From assembly GCA_964545205.1 (NCBI GenBank), contig CAZJFH010000058.1, positions 1 to 31,843 on the forward strand: 31,843 nt of DNA, given 5' to 3'. The notes below the pieces were generated by a model that worked only from the letters and a program-made list of their open reading frames with translations, searched no databases and was not told the DNA's origin. The position numbers and the translations under genes were made by a program. Shown piece after piece: positions 20,656 through 31,843 of this stretch. The stretch is from CAZJFH01 sp964545205. GTDB taxonomy: Bacteria > Pseudomonadota > Alphaproteobacteria > Rhodospirillales > Magnetospirillaceae. The stretch's first letter is position 1; the number at the start of each line of letters is the position of its first letter.

Positions 20656-21558
20656 ATGACCGAGCGACGCGCCATTCTCCTGGGCCATCGCGGCGTGCTC
20701 GCCATAGACGGCGAAGACCGGCGCACCTTCCTGCAGGGGCTGGTGAGCAACGACGTCGATCGCGCCGGCCCCAGCCGCGCGATCTGGTCGGCCTTCCTGA
20801 CGCCGCAGGGCAAGTTCCTGCACGAGTTCTTCCTGATCGAGAAGGACGACCGCCTGCTGCTCGACTGCGAGGCCGAGCGGATGGAGGAGTTCCGCAAGAA
20901 GCTCTCGCTCTACAAGCTGCGCGCCAAGGTCGCCGTCGCCCCCGACGAGGGCTGCGCCGTCTACGCGCTGACCGGCCCCGGCGCGGCGGAAGCGTTCGGC
21001 ATCGCCGCCGAGCCGGGTGCCGCCACCGGCTTCGGCGGCGGCGTCGTCTTCGTCGACCCGCGTCTGGCCGAGGCCGGACTGCGGGCCATCCTGCCGGCGA
21101 CCGGCGCCGAGGAGGCGCTGATCGGCGCCGGCTTCGAGATGGGCACGGAGGCGGACTGGGACCGCCACCGTCTGGCGCTGGGCCTGCCCGACGGCAGCCG
21201 CGACCTCGCCGTCGACAAGGCGATCCTGCTGGAGAACGGCTTCGACGAGCTGCATGGCGTCGACTGGGACAAGGGCTGCTACATGGGCCAGGAACTGACG
21301 GCGCGCACGCGCTATCGCGGCCTGGTCAAGAAGCGCCTGCTGCCGGTGGTCGCCGACGGCGCCGCCCCCGAGGCCGGCGAACCTCTGATGCTGGGCGAGG
21401 TCGAGGCCGGCGAGATGCGCTCGTCCTGCGGCGACCGCGGCCTGGCGCTGATCCGCCTGGAGCACCTCGAGCGCGCCGAGAAGGAAGGCCTGACCGCCGG
21501 CGCCAAACGCGTCGTGCCGCACCGGCCCGACTGGCTGCGGCTGCAGGAGAAGGGGTGA
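20656..21558 (+). CDS. ygfZ: Folate-binding protein YgfZ (Fe-S cluster assembly/repair; IBA57-like)
   Basis: 300 residues. It is a GcvT-like fold with the diagnostic YgfZ motif KGCYMGQELTAR (206-217), whose Cys208 is conserved in the family. The N-terminal part RGVLAIDGEDRRTFLQGLVS is also typical. YgfZ proteins bind tetrahydrofolate and help make or maintain certain [4Fe-4S] enzymes such as MiaB-type radical-SAM proteins. The ATG at 20656 has a perfect GAGGAGG SD with 8-nt spacing. It is transcribed divergently from the glycan operon and followed by a cluster of palindromic repeats before uup. Confidence 0.93.
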   Translation: MTERRAILLGHRGVLAIDGEDRRTFLQGLVSNDVDRAGPSRAIWSAFLTPQGKFLHEFFLIEKDDRLLLDCEAERMEEFRKKLSLYKLRAKVAVAPDEGCAVYALTGPGAAEAFGIAAEPGAATGFGGGVVFVDPRLAEAGLRAILPATGAEEALIGAGFEMGTEADWDRHRLALGLPDGSRDLAVDKAILLENGFDELHGVDWDKGCYMGQELTARTRYRGLVKKRLLPVVADGAAPEAGEPLMLGEVEAGEMRSSCGDRGLALIRLEHLERAEKEGLTAGAKRVVPHRPDWLRLQEKG

Positions 21559-21574
21559 TGGCGCTCGATTCGGC

Positions 21575-21600
21575 ACCCTCCCCCGCCTGCGGGGGAGGGT
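21575..21600. repeat. Perfect 12-bp-arm palindrome after ygfZ
   Basis: ACCCTCCCCCGC (21575-21586) and GCGGGGGAGGGT (21589-21600) are separated by two nt. This is a common dispersed-repeat type. It lies 16 nt after the ygfZ stop and could also act as an RNA 3'-end structure, though no T-run follows. Confidence 0.7.
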
Positions 21601-21656
21601 TGGGGTGGGGGCCGCGCCCGAGCATCCCGGCAAAGACACTGCGCCGCCCTCACCCT

Positions 21657-21702
21657 CCCGGCCTGCGGCCGGGCCCCTCCCTCTCCCGCGCACGGGAGAG
21701 GG
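21657..21702. repeat. Two tandem hairpins, including palindromic repeat C
   Basis: CCCGGCC-TGC-GGCCGGG (21657-21673) is followed by CCCTCTCCCG-CGCA-CGGGAGAGGG (21679-21702), a 10-bp perfect stem of the same family as repeats A and B. Both lie in the 167-nt gap between ygfZ and uup; no promoter was recognised there. Confidence 0.65.
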
Positions 21703-21725
21703 GCAATCCTTCCGGAACCCGCTGA

Positions 21726-23528
21726 ATGCCCCCGCCGCCCCTCCTCGCCCTGCGCGACGTCCACATCACCTTCGGCGGCAAGCCGCTGTTCACCGGCGTC
21801 ACCATGGCGGTGGCGAAGACCGAGAAGGTGTGCCTGGTCGGGCGCAACGGTTCGGGAAAATCGACGCTGCTCAAGGTGCTGGCCGGCATGGTCGACACCG
21901 ACGCCGGCGAGCGCTTCGTCCAGCCCGGCGCCCGCATCGCCTATCTGCCCCAGGACCCGCTGCTGACCGGCGCCAGCGTCACCGACTACGTCGCCGCCGG
22001 CCTGCCCGAGACCGAGGCGCACGAGACCTTCCGCGTCGACGCGCTGCTCGAGGCGCTGAAGATCGACGGCGCCAAGGACCCGGCGACGCTGTCGGGCGGC
22101 GAGGGCCGCCGCGCCGCCATCGCCCGCGCCCTGGTCGGCGCGCCCGACGCGCTGCTGCTCGACGAGCCGACCAACCATCTCGACCTGCCGACCATCCTGT
22201 GGCTGGAGGAGCAGCTTGCCGCCTATGCCGGCGCCCTGGTGGTGATCAGCCACGACCGCACCTTCCTGACCAACGTCTCGCGCCAGACGCTGTGGCTCGA
22301 CCGCGGCATCGTGCGCCGCAACGAGCAGGGCTTCGGCGACTTCGCCCGCTGGCAGGACGAGGTGCTCGACGCCGAGGAGGCCGAACTCGCCCGCATGGAC
22401 AAGAAGCTGGCCGCCGAGACCCACTGGCTGCACCGCGGCGTCACCGCCCGGCGCAAGCGCAACATGGGCCGGCTGCGCAAGCTCAACGAACTGCGCAAGG
22501 AGCGCCGTGCCCGCCAGACCGGGCCGCGCAGCGTCCAGTTCGGCATCGACGCCGGCGACACCTCGGGCAAGCTGGTGATCGAGGCCGAGGACATCGCCAA
22601 GTCCTACGGCGGGCGCACGGTGGTCGGCGCCTTCTCGACCCGCATCCAGCGCGGCGACCGGGTCGGCATCCTCGGCCCCAACGGCGCCGGCAAGACGACG
22701 CTGTTGCGCATGCTGACCGGCGACCTCGAACCCGACGCCGGCACCGTGCGGCTGGGGACCAACCTGGAGACCGCCTATTTCGACCAGCGCCGCGCCCAGC
22801 TCGATCCCGAGCGCTCGGTCAAGGACACCCTGACCGACGGCGCCGGCGACAATGTCTGGGTGCGCGGCCGGCCGCGCCACGTCGTCGGCTATCTCAAGGA
22901 CTTCCTGTTCGAGGAGCGCCAGGCCCAGACCCCCGTCAAGGCGCTGTCGGGCGGCGAGCGCAACCGGCTGCTGCTGGCCAAGCTGCTGGCCAAGCCGTCG
23001 AACCTGTTGATCCTCGACGAGCCGACCAACGATCTCGACATGGACACGCTCGACCTGCTCGAAGAGGTGCTGGCCGACTACGACGGCACCCTGCTGGTGG
23101 TCAGCCACGACCGCGACTTCCTCGACCGCCTCGTCACCAGCACCATCGCCGTCGAGGGCGACGGCACGATCCAGGAGTATGCCGGCGGCTATTCCGACTA
23201 CCTGATCCAGCGCGGCGAGCGCGAGGACAAGGAGAAGGCCAGGCCCAAGCAGACGCCGAAGCCGGCCGAACCGGCGAAGCCCAAGGCGCAGACAAAGCTG
23301 TCCTACAACGAGCAGCGCGACCTCGAGATGCTGCCCAAGCGGATGGACGCCCTGCACGCCGAGATCGCCAGGCTGGAGGCGACCCTGGCCGATCCCGGCC
23401 TCTACGCCCGCGACGCGAGCGCCTTCCAGAAGGCCTCGGACGCGCTGGAGAAGGCCCGCGGCGAATTGGAGGCCGCCGAGGAGCGCTGGCTGGAGATCGA
23501 GATGAAACGCGAGGAACTGGGGCGGTAG
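21726..23528 (+). CDS. uup: ABC-F ATPase, Uup type
   Basis: 600 residues with two ABC domains. The first has Walker A GRNGSGKS (39-46), signature LSGGE (122-126) and Walker B LLLDEPTNHLD; the second has GPNGAGKT (317-324), ALSGGERNRLLLAKLL and LILDEPTNDLD. The linker between domains is Arg/Lys-rich (RGVTARRKRNMGRLRKLNEL). The C-terminus has a Lys/Pro-rich segment (KARPKQTPKPAEPAKPKAQ) and a coiled coil beginning LSYNEQRDLEMLPKRMDAL, the DNA-binding C-terminal domain of Uup. There is no membrane domain, as expected for ABC-F proteins, which act on ribosomes and, for Uup, affect transposon excision and branched DNA. The ATG at 21726 lacks a strong SD. It may be read through from ygfZ across the repeats. 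Confidence 0.93.
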   Translation: MPPPPLLALRDVHITFGGKPLFTGVTMAVAKTEKVCLVGRNGSGKSTLLKVLAGMVDTDAGERFVQPGARIAYLPQDPLLTGASVTDYVAAGLPETEAHETFRVDALLEALKIDGAKDPATLSGGEGRRAAIARALVGAPDALLLDEPTNHLDLPTILWLEEQLAAYAGALVVISHDRTFLTNVSRQTLWLDRGIVRRNEQGFGDFARWQDEVLDAEEAELARMDKKLAAETHWLHRGVTARRKRNMGRLRKLNELRKERRARQTGPRSVQFGIDAGDTSGKLVIEAEDIAKSYGGRTVVGAFSTRIQRGDRVGILGPNGAGKTTLLRMLTGDLEPDAGTVRLGTNLETAYFDQRRAQLDPERSVKDTLTDGAGDNVWVRGRPRHVVGYLKDFLFEERQAQTPVKALSGGERNRLLLAKLLAKPSNLLILDEPTNDLDMDTLDLLEEVLADYDGTLLVVSHDRDFLDRLVTSTIAVEGDGTIQEYAGGYSDYLIQRGEREDKEKARPKQTPKPAEPAKPKAQTKLSYNEQRDLEMLPKRMDALHAEIARLEATLADPGLYARDASAFQKASDALEKARGELEAAEERWLEIEMKREELGR

Positions 23529-23539
23529 GATGCCCCGTT

Positions 23540-23575
23540 CGATGGCCGGGCTCCGCCGGAGGATTTCCGCCATCG
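23540..23575. other. Inverted repeat downstream of uup
   Basis: CGATGGC (23540-23546) and GCCATCG (23569-23575) enclose CTCC-GCC-GGAG (23551-23561). It lies 12 nt after the uup stop. It may be a dispersed repeat or a weak terminator; no T-run. Confidence 0.4.
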
Positions 23576-23622
23576 GGACTCGGACCCCGCCTCAAGGACG
23601 GCGCGGCACCACCGCTGCCGCT

Positions 23623-23652
23623 TTGATGCCTTCCACTCCGTTCCGCTACATC
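23623..23652 (+). promoter_or_regulatory. Predicted promoter of the FkbM methyltransferase gene
   Basis: The -35 TTGATG lies at 23623-23628 and the -10 TACATC at 23647-23652, with an 18-nt spacer. A start near 23659 gives a leader of about 25 nt with GGGGAGAGGA as SD. Confidence 0.35.
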
Positions 23653-23683
23653 TTTCCCCCAACACATCGGGGAGAGGACAATC

Positions 23684-24535
23684 ATGCTGACGCAACGGAT
23701 CAGCGACAGCGTCGCCTGGCGCTATGAATTCTTTCACGCCGCGAACTGTTTCGACACGCTCGAACGACTTTCCTACATCACGCCGAAGATCGGCATCGGC
23801 TCCATTGACCAATTATTCCTCAGACGGCTGCGTCACGGCGCCGACGGCGTCCCCTATTTCGAAATCGCCGGCGACAAGGTCTACTTCTGCCAGGACCACT
23901 GCCCCGCCGATCCCCAGGCGTCGATCCGCGGCGCGCTCACCATCCTGAAGGAGGTCTATCTCGGGCATACCGAGTTCTTCTCGGAGCATGTCCAGGTGCG
24001 CCCGGGCGACGTCGGCCTCGACCTCGGCGGCAATTTCGGCACCTCGGCGATGACCTTCTCGCGCCGCGTCGGGCCGTCGGGCCACGTCTACTCGTTCGAG
24101 CCCGTCTTCGCCGAGGCGGTCCGCCGCACCGCCGCCGCCAACGGCCTCGCCAACGTCAGCGTGGTGCCGATGGCGGTGTGGGACGCGCCCGGCGAGGTCG
24201 ATTTCTGCCTCAGCGACATCGGCATCGATTCGCGCGTCTCCTCGGGCGGCCGCGAGGGACACCAACTGCGGGTGCCGGCGGTCTCGCTCGACGTCTTCGC
24301 CGCCGAGCGCGGCCTCGACCGCATCGACTTCATCAAGGCGGACATCGAAGGCGCCGAGGAATGGGCGATCCGCGGCGCCACCAGGCTGATCGAGCGCTGC
24401 CGGCCGGCATGGTCGATCGCCTCCTACCACACCGACCCGACCGGCGAGAAACAGCACCGCAAGCTGGTGCGGCTGCTGCGCGAGCTCGGCTACACCGTCG
24501 ACGAGATCGCCCAGCGGCACATCTTCGCGTACTGA
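23684..24535 (+). CDS. FkbM-family SAM-dependent methyltransferase
   Basis: 283 residues. The methyltransferase domain starts near 105 with VGLDLGGNFGTSAMTF (110-125; SAM-binding DLGGNFG), followed by VYSFEP (135-140) and, late in the domain, DFIKADIEGAEEWAI, the FkbM motif pair. FkbM enzymes O-methylate sugars or polyketides, and a role in modifying the cell-surface glycan made by the nearby GT operon is possible but not shown. The first 40-45 codons are noticeably richer in A/T than the surrounding DNA (TATGAATTC, AATTATTCC), which may mean a recently acquired or relaxed N-terminal region. The ATG at 23684 has a good SD. Only 16 nt separate its stop from that of the convergent GNAT-nitrilase gene. 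Confidence 0.88.
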   Translation: MLTQRISDSVAWRYEFFHAANCFDTLERLSYITPKIGIGSIDQLFLRRLRHGADGVPYFEIAGDKVYFCQDHCPADPQASIRGALTILKEVYLGHTEFFSEHVQVRPGDVGLDLGGNFGTSAMTFSRRVGPSGHVYSFEPVFAEAVRRTAAANGLANVSVVPMAVWDAPGEVDFCLSDIGIDSRVSSGGREGHQLRVPAVSLDVFAAERGLDRIDFIKADIEGAEEWAIRGATRLIERCRPAWSIASYHTDPTGEKQHRKLVRLLRELGYTVDEIAQRHIFAY

Positions 24536-24551
24536 TACGGCCCCGCGGCCC

Positions 24552-26156
24552 TCAGCCCTTGTCGCCCTTGCGCCAGTGCACCGAATACAGGTCGAAGCGC
24601 CTGTCGCGCAGGTTCTGCACGGTGCCGCCGGTGCGCGCCTGGCGCAGCTTCTCGAGGTTGACGTCGGCGATGGCCACCATCTCGACGTTGGGGGTGGTGT
24701 CGGCGGCGACGCCGTCGCGGTCGAAGGGGAAGTCGCAGGGCGTCAGGATGCAGCTCTGGGCGTACTGGATGTCCATGTTCTGCACGTTGGGCAGGTTGCC
24801 GACATTGCCGGCCAGCGCGACGTAGACCTGGTTCTCGACGGCGCGGGCCTGGCAGCAGTAGCGCACCCGCAGATAGCTCTTGCGCTCGTCGGTGCAGAAC
24901 GGGACGAACAGGATCTGCGCCCCCTGGTCGACGAGGTGGCGGCACAGCTCGGGGAATTCGCTGTCGTAGCAGATCATGACGCCGATCGGGCCGCAGTCGG
25001 TCATGATCGTCTGCGCCTCGTCGCCGCCGGCGATCGACCACCAGTAGCGCTCGTTCGGCGTCGGGTGAATCTTGGCCTGGCGGTGGATCGAGCCGTCGCG
25101 CAGGCAGACGTAGCAGACGTTGACGATGTTGCCGTCGTCGTCGCGGGTCGGGTGCGAGCCGCCGATGATGTTGATGTTGTAGTGCACGGCCAGCCGCGAC
25201 AGCAGCGCCTTCAGCGGCTCGGTGTACTTGGTCAGCGCGGCGATCGCCTGTTCGGACGAGACGCGCCGGTTCTCGATCGACAGCAGCTGCAGCGTGAACA
25301 GCTCGGGGAACACCGCGAAATCGGCCTTGTAGTCGGCGACCACGTCGACGAAGTACTCGACGTTCTCGGCGAACTCCTCGAACGACGCCACCCGGCGCTG
25401 CTGGTACTGGACGCAGGCGATGCGCACCGAATCCGGCAGCCGCACGCCGCCATGCGCCTTCTTGGTGCCGATCTGGTCGTGCGGCACGCGCGGGTTCCAC
25501 CACACCAGATGCACGGCATGGCCCAGGCTCTCGCGGTCCGAGGGCAGATAGTCGCGCAGCACGCCGACCGGCTCGAAGTCGTTGCGCATCTGGAAGGACA
25601 GCACCTTGTCGCGCAACGCGCCCTGCCGCACCGCCGCCAGGTAGTCCTGCGGGTCGGAGATGCCGTTCCTGCGGCGCTTCTGGCGCGACAGCCCGGGCAT
25701 GCGGCCGCCGAACACGATGCCCTTGAGGTTCATGTCCGAGCACAGCCGCTTGCGGGCGTTGTACAGGCGCTGGCCGATGCGCAGGCCGCGATGGGCGGGG
25801 TCGACCATCACCTCCATGCCGTAGAGCATGTCGCCCTGCGCGTCATGGCGGCTGGCGAAGCCGTTGCCGGTGATGGTCTGCCAGTCGTGCGGCGCCAGCG
25901 CCGTCTTCTCGTCGATCAGGAAGGTGGCGGCGTAGCCGACCAGCTCGTCCTGCCAGACGGCGACGAACTGGCCCTCGGGAAAGTTCTGGATCTGGCCGCG
26001 AAGCTGCGCCTGGCTGTACGGCGGCTCCTTCGGATAGGCGCGCCGAGACAGCGCCTGGATGCCGCGCACGTCCTTGAGCATGGCGCGGCGGATGGTCAGC
26101 TGCGGCTTGCGCTCGCGCTGCCGCTTCTCGATGGTCGTTTCGGCGCTCTTCGGCAT
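24552..26156 (-). CDS. GNAT acetyltransferase-nitrilase (C-N hydrolase) fusion
   Basis: 534 residues from the ATG at 26156. Residues about 20-215 form a GNAT domain with the acetyl-CoA loop VMVDPAHRGLRIGQRLYNAR (116-135). Residues about 243-525 form a nitrilase-superfamily domain with the full triad: E285 (FPELF), K362 (RQAKIHPTP) and C396 (VMICYDSEFPEL). This fusion is a known but poorly characterised protein type. Substrates cannot be read from sequence; N-acylation or deacylation/amide hydrolysis of a small molecule is likely. In-frame ATGs at 26195 and 26237 exist, but a predicted promoter (26225-26198) would start transcripts near 26191, and GAGGA lies 11 nt before 26156, so I use that start. 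It is convergent with the FkbM gene and divergent from glyQ. Confidence 0.88.
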   Translation of the reverse strand: MPKSAETTIEKRQRERKPQLTIRRAMLKDVRGIQALSRRAYPKEPPYSQAQLRGQIQNFPEGQFVAVWQDELVGYAATFLIDEKTALAPHDWQTITGNGFASRHDAQGDMLYGMEVMVDPAHRGLRIGQRLYNARKRLCSDMNLKGIVFGGRMPGLSRQKRRRNGISDPQDYLAAVRQGALRDKVLSFQMRNDFEPVGVLRDYLPSDRESLGHAVHLVWWNPRVPHDQIGTKKAHGGVRLPDSVRIACVQYQQRRVASFEEFAENVEYFVDVVADYKADFAVFPELFTLQLLSIENRRVSSEQAIAALTKYTEPLKALLSRLAVHYNINIIGGSHPTRDDDGNIVNVCYVCLRDGSIHRQAKIHPTPNERYWWSIAGGDEAQTIMTDCGPIGVMICYDSEFPELCRHLVDQGAQILFVPFCTDERKSYLRVRYCCQARAVENQVYVALAGNVGNLPNVQNMDIQYAQSCILTPCDFPFDRDGVAADTTPNVEMVAIADVNLEKLRQARTGGTVQNLRDRRFDLYSVHWRKGDKG

Positions 26157-26197
26157 CCGCTGGTCGGTCCTCGGCTGTTGGTGCTGCCCTTTCATAT

Positions 26198-26225
26198 AGT
26201 GTAGCGGGTCTGCGCGGTCTGGGAA
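26198..26225 (-). promoter_or_regulatory. Predicted promoter of the GNAT-nitrilase gene
   Basis: The -35 TTCCCA lies at 26225-26220 and the -10 TACACT at 26203-26198, with a 16-nt spacer; each matches 4 of 6 consensus bases. Its -35 touches the edge of the adjacent inverted repeat. Confidence 0.35.
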
Positions 26226-26305
26226 CCTCGGAGACACAGAGACGCGGAGGGATCGCGGAGCAGCTCGTCTCGACGCCCTCTCCGTGTCTCCGTGCCTTTG
26301 TGGTT
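26225..26305. repeat. Imperfect inverted repeat ('GGAGACACAGAGACGCGGAG' type)
   Basis: The left arm (26229-26251) contains CGGAGACACAGAGACGCGGA. The right arm (26276-26305) is its imperfect complement, containing CTCCGTGTCTCCGTGCC then TTTGTGGTT. This sequence type is a familiar dispersed intergenic repeat in many bacteria. It fills most of the 254-nt gap between the GNAT-nitrilase and glyQ genes. Confidence 0.6.
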
Positions 26306-26341
26306 CACGACGGCGACCGGGCCTTTCGCGCCCGCGAAATC

Positions 26342-26370
26342 TTGACCGCCCCCCGCCCCGCCGCTAGGGT
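26342..26370 (+). promoter_or_regulatory. Predicted glyQS promoter
   Basis: The -35 TTGACC lies at 26342-26347 and a degenerate -10 TAGGGT at 26365-26370, with a 17-nt spacer. The start would be near 26377, about 34 nt before the glyQ ATG. Confidence 0.4.
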
Positions 26371-26410
26371 TCTGCGTTTTTCACGCTCTCCTCATGCGGC
26401 GGTCTGTCCG

Positions 26411-27280
<870 letters not shown>

Positions 27281-27282
27281 TC

Positions 27283-29352
27283 ATGGCCGATCTTCTGCTC
27301 GAACTGTTCTCCGAGGAAATCCCGGCCCGCATGCAGGCCGGCGCGATCGACGCCCTGCAGCGCATGGTGGTCGACGGCCTGACCAAGAACGGCCTGGAGT
27401 TCGGCGCGGTGCGCGGCTACGTCACCCCGCGCCGCCTGACCCTGACCGTTTCCGGCCTGCCGACCGCCCAGCCCGACGTCTCCGAGGAACGCCGCGGCCC
27501 GCGCGTCGGCGCCCCGCAGCAGGCGCTGGACGGATTCCTGAAGTCGACCGGGCTGAGCCTCGACCAGTTGGAGACCCGCGACACCGGCAAGGGCGAGTTC
27601 TACTTCGCCACCATCGCCCGCAAGGGCCGCGCCACCGCCGAGGTGGTCGCGGAGGTCGTCGAGGACGCGCTGGCGCATTTCCCCTGGCCGAAGTCGCAGC
27701 GCTGGGCCGACCACGGCGTGCGCTGGGTGCGGCCGCTGCATCGCATCGTCTGCCTGTTCGACGGCGAGGTGGTGCCGGTGAGCTTCGGACCGGTGACCGC
27801 CGGCGACGAGACCGAAGGCCACCGCTTCATGGCGCCCGAGCCGTTCAAGGTCGCCGGCTTCGAGGTCTACGCCAAGCGCCTGCGCGAGGCCAAGGTGGTG
27901 CTCGACCAGGACGAGCGCCGCGCCTTCATCAAGGCCGAGGCCGAGCGCCTGGCGGCGGCGGAGGGCCTCCGGCTGCGCGACGACGAGGGCCTGCTGGCCG
28001 AGGTCGCCGGCCTGGTCGAATGGCCGGTGGTGCTGATGGGCTCGATCGACGAGCGGTTCATGGACGTGCCGCCCGAGGTGCTGATCACCTCGATGCGCTC
28101 GCACCAGAAGTACTTCTCGCTGCTGAACCCGGACGGCTCGCTGGCGCCGCGCTTCGTGGTCGTCGCCAACCGCGAGACCGCCGACGGCGGCGCGGCGGTG
28201 GTCGCCGGCAACCAGCGGGTGCTGCGGGCGCGGCTGTCGGACGCCAAGTTCTTCTGGGACACCGATCGCAAGGCGACGCTGGAAAGCCGCCTGCCCAAGC
28301 TCGACGAGCGGCTGTTCTACGCCAAGCTCGGCTCGATCGCCGACAAGGAGCGGCGCATGCGGGCCTTGGCGCACGAGCTGGCGGCGGCGGTGCCGGGGGC
28401 CGACTCCGCGGCCGCCGAGCGCGCGGCGATGCTGGCCAAGGCCGACCTGTCGAGCGAGATGGTCGGCGAGTTCCCCGAACTGCAGGGCGTCATGGGCCGC
28501 TACTACGCCGTCGGCGACGGCGAGCGGCCCGAGGTCGCGGAGGCGATCGCCGAGCACTACGCGCCGCAGGGGCCGGGCGACCGTTGCCCGACGGCGCCGG
28601 TCAGCGTCTGCGTCGCCCTGGCCGACAAGATCGACACCCTGGTCGGCTTCTTCGCCATCGACGAGAAGCCGACCGGCTCGAAGGATCCGTTCGCGCTGCG
28701 CCGCGCGGCGCTCGGCGTCATCCGCCTGATCATCGAGAACGGGCTGCGCCTGTCGCTGCGGCCGCTGTTCGAGCTGGCGCACGGCCAGTTCCGTGACGGT
28801 CTGGGACACGACGCCAAGCGCACCGCCGACGACCTGCTCGACTTCTTCGCCGACCGCCTCAAGGTGCATCTGCGCGAGGCCGGCGTGCGCCACGACCTGA
28901 TCTCGGCGGTGTTCGCGCTGGGCGGCGAGGACGACCTGGTGCGACTTCTGGCGCGGGTCAAGGCGCTGGAGGCCTTCCTTGCGTCGGAGGACGGGGCGAA
29001 CCTGTTGATCGCCTATCGGCGCGCTGCCAATATCGTCCGGATCGAGGAGAAGAAGGACGGCACGTCCCATGGCGGGGCGGTCGAGGCCGGCCTGCTGCGG
29101 CAGCCCGAGGAAATGGCCCTGGCCGAGCGCATCGGCGAGGTCCGGCCCGAGGCGGCGGCGGCGGTCGCCGACGAGCGCTTTCCCGACGCGATGGCGGCGC
29201 TCGCCCGCCTGCGTCAGCCGGTCGACGCCTTCTTCGACAAGGTCACCGTGAACACGGATGACGCCGCGGTACGGGCCAATCGCCTGCGGCTGTTGTCGCA
29301 GATCGTCGGCGCCATGCAGGACATGGCGGATTTCTCCAAGATCGAGGGGTAG
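27283..29352 (+). CDS. glyS: Glycyl-tRNA synthetase beta subunit
   Basis: 689 residues, full length. It opens with MADLLLELFSEEIPARMQ, contains VLITSMRSHQKYFSLLNPDG and DAKFFWDTDRKATLESRLPK, and the HD-like region KADLSSEMVGEFPELQGVMG (family hallmarks). The beta subunit binds and positions tRNA-Gly; its C-terminal part resembles the anticodon-binding domain of ArgRS. GGAGGCG precedes the ATG, overlapping the glyQ end. ppdK begins 6 nt after its stop. Confidence 0.97.
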   Translation: MADLLLELFSEEIPARMQAGAIDALQRMVVDGLTKNGLEFGAVRGYVTPRRLTLTVSGLPTAQPDVSEERRGPRVGAPQQALDGFLKSTGLSLDQLETRDTGKGEFYFATIARKGRATAEVVAEVVEDALAHFPWPKSQRWADHGVRWVRPLHRIVCLFDGEVVPVSFGPVTAGDETEGHRFMAPEPFKVAGFEVYAKRLREAKVVLDQDERRAFIKAEAERLAAAEGLRLRDDEGLLAEVAGLVEWPVVLMGSIDERFMDVPPEVLITSMRSHQKYFSLLNPDGSLAPRFVVVANRETADGGAAVVAGNQRVLRARLSDAKFFWDTDRKATLESRLPKLDERLFYAKLGSIADKERRMRALAHELAAAVPGADSAAAERAAMLAKADLSSEMVGEFPELQGVMGRYYAVGDGERPEVAEAIAEHYAPQGPGDRCPTAPVSVCVALADKIDTLVGFFAIDEKPTGSKDPFALRRAALGVIRLIIENGLRLSLRPLFELAHGQFRDGLGHDAKRTADDLLDFFADRLKVHLREAGVRHDLISAVFALGGEDDLVRLLARVKALEAFLASEDGANLLIAYRRAANIVRIEEKKDGTSHGGAVEAGLLRQPEEMALAERIGEVRPEAAAAVADERFPDAMAALARLRQPVDAFFDKVTVNTDDAAVRANRLRLLSQIVGAMQDMADFSKIEG

Positions 29353-29358
29353 GGCATC

Positions 29359-31843
<2,485 letters not shown>

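Noticed and set aside
21312..23573. A 753-codon minus-strand frame opposite ygfZ and uup
   Set aside because: Antisense shadow; it also reads through palindromic repeats, and its translation has no family features.

Overview
The window is about 70% G+C with strongly G/C-biased third codon positions. Its gene content (separate glyQ and glyS, a two-component-style ETF, an O-antigen ligase beside GT4/GT9 glycosyltransferases, a DUF898 plus M48 pair, a GNAT-nitrilase fusion, and 'VMPAQAGIH / RLRGHD'-type palindromic repeats) points to an alphaproteobacterium, probably of the Rhodospirillales type. No RNA gene, CRISPR array, insertion sequence or phage gene was seen, so this is core and metabolic chromosome.

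Left end (1-3033), minus strand: the start of etfB, a HutC-type GntR regulator, and leuA with a long leader that encodes a 21-residue Leu-containing peptide ending in a strong hairpin. Four near-identical copies of a TTGTnCGGACAW box lie exactly on the etfB and gntR promoters; I take them to be the regulator's operators.

Redox block (3034-11260): a plus-strand sensor gene fuses an oxygen-binding di-iron (flavodiiron-like) domain to a diguanylate cyclase and has a good sigma-54-like promoter. It runs tail to tail, with no base between stops, into a six-gene minus-strand operon. The operon encodes a 2-oxoacid (probably 2-oxoglutarate):ferredoxin oxidoreductase (korA, korB), a large FAD/NAD(P)/Fe-S electron-transfer subunit (korC), a second FAD pyridine-nucleotide oxidoreductase and two small double-spanning membrane proteins. 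Palindromic repeats fill the larger intercistronic gaps. The kor promoter carries the same GTCCGGAC core seen in the gntR/etfB boxes, so one regulator may couple ETF and KGOR electron flow. This block is the best candidate for an undescribed system.

Middle (11261-16261): a small lipoprotein, acuI (acryloyl-CoA reductase), a divergent DUF898 membrane protein with an overlapping M48 metallopeptidase, and a dihydroorotase-family amidohydrolase.

Glycan block (16230-20584), minus strand: two GT4-like glycosyltransferases, a GT9 heptosyltransferase-like protein and an O-antigen ligase. They are coupled by short overlaps and driven by a near-consensus promoter whose transcript should be leaderless; the amidohydrolase gene overlaps the end of this operon.

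Right end (20594-31843): ygfZ, a cluster of palindromic repeats, uup (ABC-F), an FkbM methyltransferase, a minus-strand GNAT-nitrilase fusion, then glyQ-glyS-ppdK in tight succession, with ppdK cut by the window edge.
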